Assembly: GCA_963693285.1 (NCBI GenBank)
Contig: OY848917.1
Coordinates: 15,128,192-15,192,191, forward strand
Direction: 5' to 3'
DNA: 64,000 nt
Source: Xestospongia muta
Taxonomy: Eukaryota > Porifera > Demospongiae > Haplosclerida > Petrosiidae
The notes under the pieces are model-generated. The model did no database searches and was not told where the DNA came from. It saw only the letters and a program-made list of their open reading frames with translations. Positions 25,201-40,200 of this stretch are shown in pieces. The position numbers and the translations under genes were made by a program. The number at the start of each line of letters is the position of its first letter. The stretch's first letter is position 1.

Positions 25201-28200
25201 TGCTATCATTTCTACTTTAAATTTGCTCAACCAACATCACTACATTTTATATATATATTATTAAAAATTTTGTTTGTTTCTTTTACTTTTATTTGAATTA
25301 TCAATTAGCTAAAATATGTTCATAATTAATGAATATTTGTCTATAATTATAGGATGGATGAGTATCTCAGATATGCCATACGACAAATCATTGCTATAAC
25401 TTATAATACCTATTAAATAATGCATCCATCAGAAAGTAGAATTTATGTATGGATGTATAATCATACCAGCAAAAATAAACAAGAAATACCTAATTGAACT
25501 GGTAATGTGCTATAAATATACATGACTGCCAAAAGAAAAAACTAATCTGATTTCCTTAAAAACAGTAATATAGATTACTAACAAAACTTAAAGCTGACAC
25601 CATTTAAAAAAGTCCTCGTTGTAAAACAGAATTGAACTCTATTTCCTTGTGAATATGATCATAATTCATAAAGATGGCATCTCCCACAAGGGGTTCCTTT
25701 CAAGTTCTAGGTAAATTATACTTTCATTACTAAAAGTGCTCAAAATAAGACTTCTAAAAATGGATACTTCATGTGAAAGCATAACTTGCAGTGTAAACAT
25801 AGCCTTCAAAAGCCCCCAAATTTTATAGTTATTATGGTCTAAAAAGATTAAAGAAGGAAGAATATCATGCCATCCCTACATAGGTGCTGCTTTCATCTGT
25901 CTGAATAAAGAGAGCCATAATTTCAACAACTATTCATCTGTCTTCATCAGGACTAATGATGGAACAAGTAACAAACTTAAAAATAGGAATAAGCAAAGAA
26001 CAATAAGGGTATGATAAATAAAAAAATAGTAGCAAAAGGGATTATAGTTGCAAGTTTAACATTTGCAGAGATAATTACTTAACAAAGAAATTTATATACC
26101 CAATAAATAACTATTACTAAAACCTAGAGGTAGAAAAGCAAATATAAATTACAAAACAGAGATAGAAAACACTTCATGAGGTGTGGGAAAAACATACGCA
26201 GACATGAATCAATAAAAATTGCTTTGAATGACCTGACTGACACAAACTGCCAAACATAACTAAAATTATATACACTGAGGCTCAAAAAATTATTTAGGTT
26301 TAGAATATTCTACCAAAAAAACCACAGAGGACTTTATATCATTTCACCTATCAAATATCAATACTTCCAATGACTCTCTCATTATATAATTCAAAGGACA
26401 ACTACAATAACCAATATTATATCTGTCAGATGATTATTTCATCTAACAAACTGTAGCTTTTTAACAGTCTGTACATCATATTTGGTATATTCTTAAAAGA
26501 CAATAGTTCAAACTTTATTATAATAGTAAACCAATTAATGTCTATTTTTAGTAAAAAGTTAAATTTTGCCTTCAATTATGCAGCCTTTCTCATATAACAT
26601 ATGTACATGAACACTTACTTTGTTGACAAGGTCTAGATTGGCTCCTTTCTGTGTTAAAATCAAAACAACATCTTTGTGTCCATTCATTGCTGCTAACATG
26701 ACTGGAGTACATCCATCCTAAATATATGATAATAACCACATTAACATGAACCCAAACATTATATCATAACATCAAATAATTATTTATACCAATACTGCTA
26801 TATACAAGCACATTTTTTAGTTATATCTTGTTTGACTAAATATAATATTTTGTATTTATAATATATATTATAAATACAAAATATTATATTTAGTCAAACA
26901 AGATATAACTAAAAAATTACTCTCAACAATTGACATAACATTACAAATATAAATTGGACTCTTCACAGTAGTCTGTGACAATAATAACAAATTATTTTAA
27001 GTAACACAGAGGAAAAGCAATTATAGATTAATTGTACAAGCTTAAATAATCATACATCTTCCACTATTACCAGCCAATAAGATATTGATAATAAAAATTT
27101 TTAATTAGTGATATATTATCTTCATAGTAACTTCTTCAATATCATTGTTAGCATGCAAAATAATACAACAAAATCATTTAGTAATAGACATGTTTAAACA
27201 AAATATGACTCAAATCACTCTCAACAATTAACAAAATATTATAAATATAAAGTCAAAACTGTGACAATAATTAATAAAAGAGGAAAAGGTCTTCACAATT
27301 AGGGCATAATACATCATATAACAATTGTCAATGCTATGAATATGGTTATAATTAATTAATGCATAAAAATGGCTTCTCACACAGAGGCGACTTCAAACGC
27401 CATTAGGTCAATATAAACTCTGTTATTGTTAAAGCAATCAAAATATTGCACTAAAGTGCTTAACCTCGTTGTAATGCCCAGTGTAAATCTATACTGCAGA
27501 GTGCATGTAACATGTACATTTAAGATTGGACAAGGTGTGGTCAAATTATTGGTGGGATCACGTGATGCACATTACAAACTATTGTTTGATGACTCAGCAT
27601 TTCTCTTCAATCAAAGGGAAAAGCTTTGTCGTTTACTGGGTACTTTGCACTCTGATTGACATGTCTGTGAAGCTGTAACTGAGTAAGTAATAGTATCATT
27701 CAATTGCCAAGCAAGATTAAGTGCTAGATTCATGATGAATGTTTCTCTGAGCCTTTACATGACTCTTTAAAATGTTTCAATATTTTATATACAAAATTTA
27801 TAGTAACTTCAAAATGAAGCGTTTTTTGGAAACGTCCCATTGTACAAATATAAGTCAATATATTATCTATTAGTAGCAGTTTTTTCAGTGCTCTGAGACG
27901 TTTCCTGAATGCGTTACTTCGCTCCAAGTCCACAAACACTTTTTAGTACTTTTCTAACGATTGCTTCGACCAACGGCCTTCTGTCTTGCTGATCCATATT
28001 CCTCTAAGATTCTCTACAGCATACTAAAAATCTCCACGTTAAGTTTTTTACTTTTTGAGAAACGGCAGCCTTTACATGACTCTTTAAAATGTTTCAATAT
28101 TTCATTGACGATGTTCTTGATACTACTATTGTAAAGTCTACACGTTTTTCTATTCGTTGCTAAACGTTGGTAGCTGCTAACGCTTCGCTTGCCAAGTTAT

Positions 28201-31200
28201 AGCAGTTCAAAAAACACAACCCCGGTAACAGACACACACACTGACAGACTACAGTACCCTCGCTGTGCGCCAAGGCACAGGGAGGTTAATAACACATAAA
28301 GGCATATATATTACATAAAAACAACCTCTTGCACAAAATGTAATCATTCAAACCTTATATAATAGATGTGGAAAACAATACAGTAAAAAATGTCAATGGA
28401 ATATTCAATACCTTTAGGATTTATATTACATTATATCACACTTACCAACTATTATATTGTAGAGGACATATTCAGATGACAAGTAATAACAGCACAATTG
28501 ATGTGTAAAAAGACAACAATAGAGTAAAAAAAATGGCAACATCACATTCAAAACACTTAGGACTTATATTACATTATATCACCAATTTTTAAAAATAGCA
28601 TTTAATTTTCCGAAGGCTCTCAAAGATTTGATTGTGATTAGTGTATCTCAAAATGCATAGCAGTAATTAAAAAAGCTTTCATAGGATTATAGATCTGATA
28701 TAACTGTAATAACGAGGTAAGTTTCTAATATCTACCTATAAGAAGTTTTTAAAAAATGTACCTTTCTTCAATTGTTTTAAATGCAATTGTTTTAAATTTT
28801 TTATCAAAGTTGAAGACCATTGATATAATGTAGTAGTCAAAGGATGGTATTAACACAAGAAAAGATATAAAAATTATATAGTAAAAAAGTTAAGCTATAA
28901 ATATTAATAACGCCACCTTAAAGCACTAAAAATAACACTTATAAAGGTATTTGCATTACATCAATCATAATCTCTTCTACAAAAGTGATCATTAAAGCCT
29001 TATACTTTTGGAATTATCTTGGAACAAACAGAACTATAAATGAAATGAAGAAAAAACATCATACTGCACAGTAAAAATTGATTTGTTGATTTAACCATTA
29101 TATAGAGGTTGCATGTAGCAAACTTAGTGTGATGTGAATGTAAACATAACATTGGTTTGATTACTGATATACTACTAGCTACATAAACTGTACTACATCA
29201 GTAATCAAAACAGTCTTATCTCTACTTTTAATTTCATACTAACTTTGTTATATATAACCTGTATAAAAATATATTGCTTAAATCAATAAATCAGTTTTCA
29301 TAGTGTGTGCTTACACCAATGCTACCTCCTGCATTGACAAGCAATAAAAGCACAATTGATGTGTAAAAAAATAATAGAGTAAATAAATGTCAACGTCAAA
29401 TTCAATACACTTAGGATTTATATTGCATTATATCACACTTACTGGCTATTAAATTGTAAAGGACATATTCATATGACAAGTAATTACAGCACAATTGATG
29501 TGTAAAAAGAAAATAATAGAGTAAATAAATGTCAACATCACAATTAGTACACTTAGGACTTATATTACATTATATCACACTTACCCGCTATTAAATTGTA
29601 GAGGACACATTCAGATGACATGTAATTACAGCAAAATTGATGTGTAAAAAAAACAATAGAGTAAATAAATGTCAACTTCACATTCAATACACTTAGGACT
29701 TATATTGCATTATATCACACTTACCAACTATTAAATTGCAGAGGACACATTCAGATGACAAGTAATTACAGCATAATTGATGTGTATAAAAAAAAACAAT
29801 AGAGTAAATAAATGTCAATTTCACATTCAATACACTTAGGATTTATATTACATTATATCACACTTACTGGCTATTAAATTGTAAACGACACGTTCAAACG
29901 ACATGTAATTACACCATATTTGATGTGTAAAAGAAAACAATAAAGTAAAAAATGTCAACATCATATTCAATATACTTAGGATTAATATTACATTATATCA
30001 CACTTACATCCTATTAAATTGTAGAGGACATATTCAGATGACAAGGAATTACAGCATAATTGATGTGTATAAAAAAAAAACAATAGAGTAAATAAATGTC
30101 AATTTCACATTCAATACACTTAGGACTTATATTACATTATATCACACTTACCCACTATGAAATTGTAGAGGACACATTCAGATGACATGTAATTACAGCA
30201 AAATTGATGTGTAAAAAAAACAATAGAGTAAATAAATGTCAACTTCATATTCAATACACTTAGGACTTATATTGCATTATATCACACTTACCAACTATTA
30301 AATTGCAGAGGACACATTCAGATGACAAATAATTATAGCACAATTGATGTGTAAAAGAAAACAATAGAGTAAATAAATGTCTACGTCACATTCAATACAC
30401 TTAGGATTTATATTACATTATATCACACTTACTGGCTATTAAATTGTAAAGGACACGTTCAAACGACATGTAATTACACCATATTTGATGTGTAAAAGAA
30501 AACAATAAAGTAAAAAATGTCAACATCATATTCAATATACTTAGGATTAATATTACATTATATCACACTCACATCCTATTAAATTGTAGAGGACACATTC
30601 AGATGACAAGTAATTACAGCATAATTGATGTGTATAAAAAAAAACAATAGAGTAAATAAATGTCAATTTCACATTCAATACACTTAGGATTTATATTACA
30701 TTATATCACACTTACTGGCTATTAAATTGTAAAGGACACGTTCAAACGACATGTAATTACACCATATTTGATGTGTAAAAGAAAACAATAAAGTAAAAAA
30801 TGTCAACATCATATTCAATATACTTAGGATTAATATTACATTATATCACACTTACATCCTATTAAATTGTAGAGGACATATTCAGATGACAAGGAATTAC
30901 AGCATAATTGATGTGTATAAAAAAAAACAATAGAGTAAATAAATGTCAATTTCACATTCAATACACTTAGGACTTATATTACATTATATCACACTTACCC
31001 ACTATTAAATTGTAGAGGACACATTCAGATGACATGTAATTACAGCAAAATTGATGTGTAAAAAAAACAATAGAGTAAATAAATGTCAACTTCACATTCA
31101 ATACACTTAGGACTTATATTGCATTATATCACACTTACCAACTATTAAATTGCAGAGGACACATTCAGATGACAAATAATTATAGCACAATTGATGTGTA

Positions 31201-34200
31201 AAAGAAAACAATAGAGTAAATAAATGTCTACGTCACATTCAATACACTTAGGATTTATATTACATTATATCACACTTACTGGCTATTAGATTGTAAAGGA
31301 CACGTTCAAACGACATGTAATTACACCATATTTGATGTGTAAAAGAAAACAATAAAGTAAAAAATGTCAACATCATATTCAATACACTTAGGACTTATAT
31401 TACATTATATCACACTTATGTCCTGTTAAATTGTAGAGGACATATTCAGATGACAAATAATTACAGCACAATTGATGTGTAAAAAGAAAACAATAGAGTA
31501 AATAAATGTCAACTTCACATTCAATACACTTAGGACTTATATTACATTATATCACACTTACCCACTATTAAATTGTAGAGGACACATTCAGATGACATGT
31601 AATTACAGCACAATTCATGTGTAAAAAGAAAACAGTAGAGTAAATAAATGACAACTTCACATTCAATACACTTAGGACTTATATTGCATTATATCACACT
31701 TACCAACTATTAAATTGCAGAGGACACATTCAGATGACAAGTAATTACAGCATAATTGATGTGTATAAAAAAAAACAATAGAGTAAATAAATGTCAATTT
31801 CACATTCAATACACTTAGGATTTATATTACATTATATCACACTTACCCGCTATTAAATTGTAGAGGACACATTCAGATGACATGTAATTACAGCACAATT
31901 CATGTGTAAAAGAAAACAGTAGAGTAAATAAATGTCAACATCACATTTAATACACTTAGGACTTATATTACATTATATCACACTTACATCCTATTAAATC
32001 GTAGAGGACATATTCAGATGACAAGGAATTATAGCATAATTGATATGAAAAATGTATATATTTTTAAGGACAAGTACAATTGTCTCCTATCACTACAATA
32101 TTGACGCTATGTCTTGTCTAATAGTTACTAGTCATTAACACAGCTTGAATAATACTCTTTATTCTGATGATCCAAATTACCTTAGTAACAATATTGATAT
32201 CAACATTTTGGTTGACTAATATTTCAACAATATCTGCATATCCTTTCTCACTTGCATGATGAAGGGCTGTCAATCCTCTCTATTACATATAACATACAAA
32301 TAATCAATTGTAAATTAAAACATTCACTCTACAATAACAGTACATACACATAGATCTTGTCTTTTGCCTTATCTCTCCATATTGTCATCATAATTATAAC
32401 ATATTACAATCATATATTGTTCAAATGTAAGTCATGTTGTACAGGAAGGACATGACTACATCTATTTCTAATAAGCCTTCATTACTTGAATAACTGTTTT
32501 AACACTACGTTTGTCAAGATAGTATAATTATATATAGTTAGAGTGTAATATGAGGGACTGATAAATAACATGCAAACAGAAAAATATATTAGAACATACT
32601 ATTATGTCAATGGTCCAGCTGAAAAAAATACGTAGCTATTTATTTTGCTTAGCATATCAACTATCATCACTTTTAATTCTGGATTTGTCACAATAGCAAA
32701 AAACTACACTAATTAAACTTCAATTTAAACAATTTAAAATGAACATTTGTCAAACAAGAGATGCTTTGATTCACGCCCTTCATTGCTATTTTAGTGAACA
32801 CCAAATACGACTAGAGAAAAGTTATGATATTGTCATGTCTATCCATCTCATGATGTCCAATGATAATAACTTGGTAAATTGGTTAATCACATCTTATAAA
32901 AATACACTTTTCATTAACATTGTGATAAGAACTTTGTATCCTTTTTCCTTCCAATATTCATTATATTTGGCATATTATTTATAGACAATATTTCAAACTC
33001 TATTATAATAGTATAATAACTACTGCCACTTAAAAAAGTTACATTTCAATTTTACTTATGCAGCTATTATCATATAACATATGTACATGAACACTTACGT
33101 TGTTGACAAGGTTTAGATCAGCTCCTTTCTGTATTAAAATCAAAACAACATCTTTGTGTCCATTCTTTGCTGCTAACATGACTGGAGTAGATCCAACCTA
33201 AATATATTATAATAACTACGTTAACATGAATCAAAAGAATATATCATAACATCTATACATTATCAATACCAACACAGCTATATATAGTAAAGCATTACAT
33301 TAGGATTTATAATTATTTATAATATGTCAACATCACATTCAATACTCCTAGGATTTATTTTATATTATATCACACTTACTTCCTATCAAATTGTAAAGGA
33401 CACATTCAGATGACAAGTAATTACAGCACAATTGATGTGTAAAAAGAAAACAATAGATAAGAATGAAAAATGTCAACGTCACATTCAATACACTTAGGAC
33501 TTATATTACATTATATCACACTTACCCACTATTAAATTGTAGAGGACACATTCAGATGACAAGTAATTACAGCACAATTGATGTGCAAAAAGGAAACAAT
33601 AGAGTAAATAAATGTCTACGTCACATTCAATACACTTAGGCCTTATATTACATTATATCACACTTACTGGCTATTAAATTGTAAAGGACACATTCAGATG
33701 ACAAGTAATAACAACACAATTGATGTGTAAAAAGAAAACATTAGATAAAAATAAAAATATCAACGTCACATTCAATTCACTTGGGATTTATTTTATATTA
33801 TATCACACTTACTTCCTATCAAATTGTAGAGGACACATTCAGATGACAAGTAATTACAGCACAATTGATGTGTAAAAAGAAAACAATAGATAAGAATGAA
33901 AAATGTCAACGTCACATTCAATACACTTAGGACTTATATTACATTATATCACACTTACCCACTATTAAATTGTAGAGGACACATTCAGATGACAAGTAAT
34001 TACAGCACAATTGATGTGCAAAAAGAAAACAATATTAAATAAATGTCTACGACACATTCAATAAACTTAGGCCTTATATTACATTAAATCACACTTACTG
34101 GCTATAAAATTGTAGAGGACACATTCAGATGACATGTAATTACAGCACAATTCATGTGTAAAAAGAAAACAATAGAGTAAATAAATGTCAACTTCACATT

Positions 34201-37200
34201 CAATACACTTAGGACTTATATTACATTATATCACACTTACTGGCTATTAAATTGTAGAGGACACATTCAGATGACATGTAATTACAGCACAATTCATGTG
34301 TAAAAAGAAAACAGTAGAGTAAATAAATGTCAACATCACATTTAATACACTTAGGACTTATATTACATTATATCACACTTACATCCTATTAAATTGTAGA
34401 GGACACATTCAGATGACATGTAATTACAGCACAATTCATGTGTAAAAAGAAAACAGTAGAGTAAATAAATGTCAACATCACATTTAATACACTTAGGACT
34501 TATATTACGTTATATCACACTTACATCCTATTAAATTGTAGAGGACATATTCAGATGACAAGGAATTATAGCATAATTGATATGAAAAATGTATATATTT
34601 TTAAGGACAAGTACAATTGTCTCCTATCACTACAATATTGACGCTATGTCTTGTCTAATAGTTACTAGTCATTAACACAGCTTGAATAATACTCTTTATT
34701 CTGATGATCCAAATTACCTTAGTAACAATATTGATATCAACATTTTGGTTGACTAATATTTCAACAATATCTGCATATCCTTTCTCACTTGCATGATGAA
34801 GGGCTGCCCATCCTCTCTATTACATATAACATACAAATAATCAATTGTAAATTAAAATATTCACTCTACAATAACAGTACATACACATAGATCTTGTCTT
34901 TTGCCTTATCTCTCCATATTGTCATCATAATTATAAAATATTACAATCATATATTGTTCAAATGTAAGTCATGTTGTACAGGAAGGACATGACTACATCT
35001 ATTTCTAATAAGCCTTCATTACTTGAATAACTGTTTTAACACTACGTTTGTCAAGATAGTATAATTATATATAGTTAGAGTGTAATATGAGGGACTGATA
35101 AATAACATGCAAACAGAAAAATATATTAGAACATACTATTATGTCAATGGTCCAGCTGAAAAAAATACGTAGCTATTTATTTTGCTTAGCATATCAACTA
35201 TCATCATTTTTAATTCTGGATTTGTCACAATAGCAAAAAACTACACTAATTAAACTTCAATTTAAACAATTTAAAATGAACATTTGTCAAACAAGAGATG
35301 CTTTGATTCACACCCTTCATTGCTATTTTAGTGAACACCAAATACAACTAGAGAAAAGTTATGATATTGTCATGTCTATCCATCTCATGATGTCCAATGA
35401 TAATAACTTGGTAAATTGGTTAATCACATCTTATAAAAATACACTTTTCATTAACATTGTGATAAGAACTTTGTATCCTTTTTCCTTCCAATATTCATTA
35501 TATTTGGCATATTATTTATAGACAATATTTCAAACTCTATTATAATAGTATAATAACTACTGCCACTTAAAAAAAGTTACATTTTAATTTTACTTATGCA
35601 GCTATTATCATATAACATATGTACATGAACACTTACATTGTTGACAAGGTTTAGATCAGCTCCTTTCTGTATTAAAATCAAAACAACATCTTTGTGTCCA
35701 TTCTTTGCTGCTAACATGACTGGAGTAAAACCATCCTAAATATATTATAATAACTACGTTAACATGAATCAAAAGAATATATCATAACATCTATACATTA
35801 TCAATACCAACACAGCTATATATAGTAAAGCATTACATTAGGATTTATAATTATTTATAATATGTCAAAATCACATTCAATACACCTAGGATTTCTTTTA
35901 TATTATATCACACTTACTTCCTATCAAATTGTAAAGGACACATTCAGATGACAAGTAATAACAGCACAATTGATGTGTAAAAAGAAAACAATAGATAAGA
36001 ATAAAAAATGTCAACGTAAAATTCAATACACTTAAAACTTATATTATATTATATCACATTTACTGGCTATTAAATTGTAAAGGACACATTCAGATGACAA
36101 GTAATAACAACACAATTGATGTGTAAAAAGAAAACAATAGATAAGAATAAAAAATGTCAATGTCACATTCAATATACTTAGGATTTCTTTTATATTATAT
36201 CACACTTACTTCCTATCAAATTGTAAAGGACACATTCAGATGACAAATAATTACAGCACAATTAATGTGTAAAAAGAAAACAATACATAAGAATAAAAAG
36301 TGTCAACTTCACATTCAATGCACTTAGGACTTATATTACATTATATCACACTTATCCACTATTAAATTATAGAGGACACATTCAGATGACAAGTAATAAC
36401 AGCACAATTGATGTGTAAAAAGAAAACAATAGATAAGAATAAAAAATATCAACGTAAAATTCAATACACTTAAAACTTATATTATATTATATCACATTTA
36501 CTGGCTATTAAATTGTAAAGGACACATTCAGATGACAAGTAATTACAGCACAATTGATGTGCAAAAAGAAAACAATAGAGTAAATAAATGTCTACGTCAC
36601 ATTCAATACACTTAGGCCTTATATTACATTATATCACACTTACTGGCTATAAAATTGTAGAGGACACATTCAGATGACATGTAATTACAGCATAATTGAT
36701 GTGTAAAAGAAAACAATAAAGTAAAAAATGTTAACATCATATTCAATACAATTAGGATTAATATTATATTATATCACACTCACGTCCTATTAAATCGTAG
36801 AGGACACATTCAGATGACAAGTAATTACAGCACAATTGATGTGTAAAAGAAAACAATAGAGTAAATAAATGTCTACGTCACATTCAATACACTTAGGAGT
36901 TATATTACATTATATCACACTTACCCGCTATTAAATTGTAGAGGACACATTCAGATTACAAGTAATTACAGCACAATTGATGTGTAAAAAGAAAACAATA
37001 GAGTAAATAAATGTCAACTTCACAATTAGTACACTTAGGACTTATATTACATTATATCAAACTTACGTCCTATTAAATTGTAGAGGACACATTCAGATGA
37101 CAAGTAATAACAGCACAATTGATGTGCAAAAAGAAAACAATAGAGTAAATAAATGTCAACTTTAAATTCAATACACTTAGGACTTATATTACATTATATC

Positions 37201-40200
37201 ACACTTACCCGCTATTAAATTGTAGAGGACACATTCAGATTACAAGTAATTACAGCACAATTGATGTGTAAAAAGAAAACAATAGAGTAAATAAATGTCA
37301 ACTTCACATTCAATACACTTAGGATTTATATTGCATTATATCACACTTACCAACTATTAAATTGCAGAGGACACATTCACATGACAAGTAATTACAGCAT
37401 AATTGATGTGTATAAAAAAAAACAATAGAGTAAATAAATGTCAATTTCACATTCAATACACTTAGGATTTATATTACATTATATCACACTTACCCGCTAT
37501 TAAATTGTAGAGGACACATTCAGATGACATGAAATTACAGCACAATTCATGTGTAAAAGAAAACAGTAGAGTAAATAAATGTCAACATCACATTTAATAC
37601 ACTTAGGACTTATATTACGTTATATCACACTTACATCCTATTAAATTGTAGAGGACATATTCAGATGACAAGGAATTATAGCATAATTGATATGAAAAAT
37701 GTATATATTTTTAAGGACAAGTACAATTGTCTCCTATCACTACAATATTGACGCTGTGTCTTGTCTAATAGTTACTAGTCATTAACACAGCTTGAATAAT
37801 ACTCTTTATTCTGATGATCCAAATTACCTTAGTAACAATATTGATATCAACATTTTGGTTGACTAATATTTCAACAATATCTGCATATCCTTTCTCACTT
37901 GCATGATGAAGGGCTGTCAATCCTCTCTATTACATATAACATACAAATAATCAATTGTAAATTAAAATATTCACTCTACAATAACAGTACATACACATAG
38001 ATCTTGTCTTTTGCCTTATCTCTCCATATTGTCATCATAATTATAAAATATTACAATCATATATTGTTCAAATGTAAGTCATGTTGTACAGGAAGGACAT
38101 GACTACATCTATTTCTAATAAGCCTTCATTACTTGAATAACTGTTTTAATACTACTTTTGTCAAGATAGTATAATTATATATAGTTAGAGTGTAATATGA
38201 GGGACTGATAAATAACATGCAAACAGAAAAATATATTAGAACATACTATTATGTCAATGGTCCAGCTGAAAAAAATACGTAGCTATTTATTTTGCTTAGC
38301 ATATCAACTATCATCATTTTTAATTCTGGATTTGTCACAATAGCAAAAAACTACACTAATTAAACTTCAATTTAAACAATTTAAAATGAACATTTGTCAA
38401 ACAAGAGATGCTTTGATTCACACCCTTCATTGCTATTTTAGTGAACACCAAATACAACTAGAGAAAAGTTATGATATTGTCATGTCTATCCATCTCATGA
38501 TGTCCAATGATAATAACTTGGTAAATTGGTTAATCACATCTTATAAAAATACACTTTTCATTAACATTGTGATAAGAACTTTGTATCCTTTTTCCTTCCA
38601 ATATTCATTATATTTGGCATATTATTTATAGACAATATTTCAAACTCTATTATAATAGTATAATAACTACTGCCACTTAAAAAAAGTTACATTTCAATTT
38701 TACTTATGCAGCTATTATCATATAACATATGTACATGAACACTTACATTGTCGACAAGGTTTAGATCAGCTCCTTTCTGTATTAAAATCAAAACAACATC
38801 TTTGTGTCCATTCTTTGCTGCTAACATGACTGGAGTAGATCCAACCTAAATATATTATAATAACTACGTTAACATGAATCAAAAGAATATATCATAACAT
38901 CTATACATTATCAATACCAACACAGCTATATATAGTAAAGCATTACATTAGGATTTATAATTATTTATAATATGTCAACATCACATTCAATACTCCTAGG
39001 ATTTATTTTATATTATATCACACTTACCCACTATTAAATTGTAAAGGACACATTCAGATGACAAGTAATTACAGAACAATTGATGTGTAAAAAGAAAACA
39101 ATAGATAAGAATGAAAAATGTCAACGTCACATTCAATACACTTAGGACTTATATTACATTATATCACACTTACCCGCTATTAAATTGTAGAGGACACATT
39201 CAGATGACAAGTAATTACAGCACAATTGATGTGCAAAAAGAAAACAATAGAGTAAATAAATGTCTACGTCACATTCAATACACTTAGGCCTTATATTACA
39301 TTATATCACACTTACTGGCTATTAAATTGTAAAGGACACATTCAGATGACAAGTAATAACAACACAATTGATGTGTAAAAAGAAAACATTAGATAAAAAT
39401 AAAAATATCAACGTCACATTCAATTCACTTGGGATTTATTTTATATTATATCACACTTACTTCCTATCAAATTGTAGAGGACACATTCAGATGACAAGTA
39501 ATAACAGCACAATTGATGTGTAAAAAGAAAACAATAGATAAGAATGAAAAATGTCAACGTCACATTCAATACACTTAGGACTTATATTACATTATATCAC
39601 ACTTACCCACTATTAAATTGTAGAGGACACATTCAGATGACAAGTAATTACAGCACAATTGATGTGCAAAAAGAAAACAATATTAAATAAATGTCTACGT
39701 CACATTCAATACACTTAGGCCTTATATTACATTAAATCACACTTACTGGCTATAAAATTGTAGAGGACACATTCAGATGACATGTAATTACAGCACAATT
39801 CATGTGTAAAAAGAAAACAATAGAGTAAATAAATGTCAACTTCACATTCAATACACTTAGGACTTATATTACATTATATCACACTTACTGGCTATTAAAT
39901 TGTAGAGGACACATTCAGATGACATGTAATTACAGCACAATTCATGTGTAAAAAGAAAACAGTAGAGTAAATAAATGTCAACATCACATTTAATACACTT
40001 AGGACTTATATTACGTTATATCACACTTACATCCTATTAAATTGTAGAGGACATATTCAGATGACAAGGAATTATAGCATAATTGATATGAAAAATGTAT
40101 ATATTTTTAAGGACAAGTACAATTGTCTCCTATCACTACAATATTGACGCTATGTCTTGTCTAATAGTTACTAGTCATTAACACAGCTTGAATAATACTC

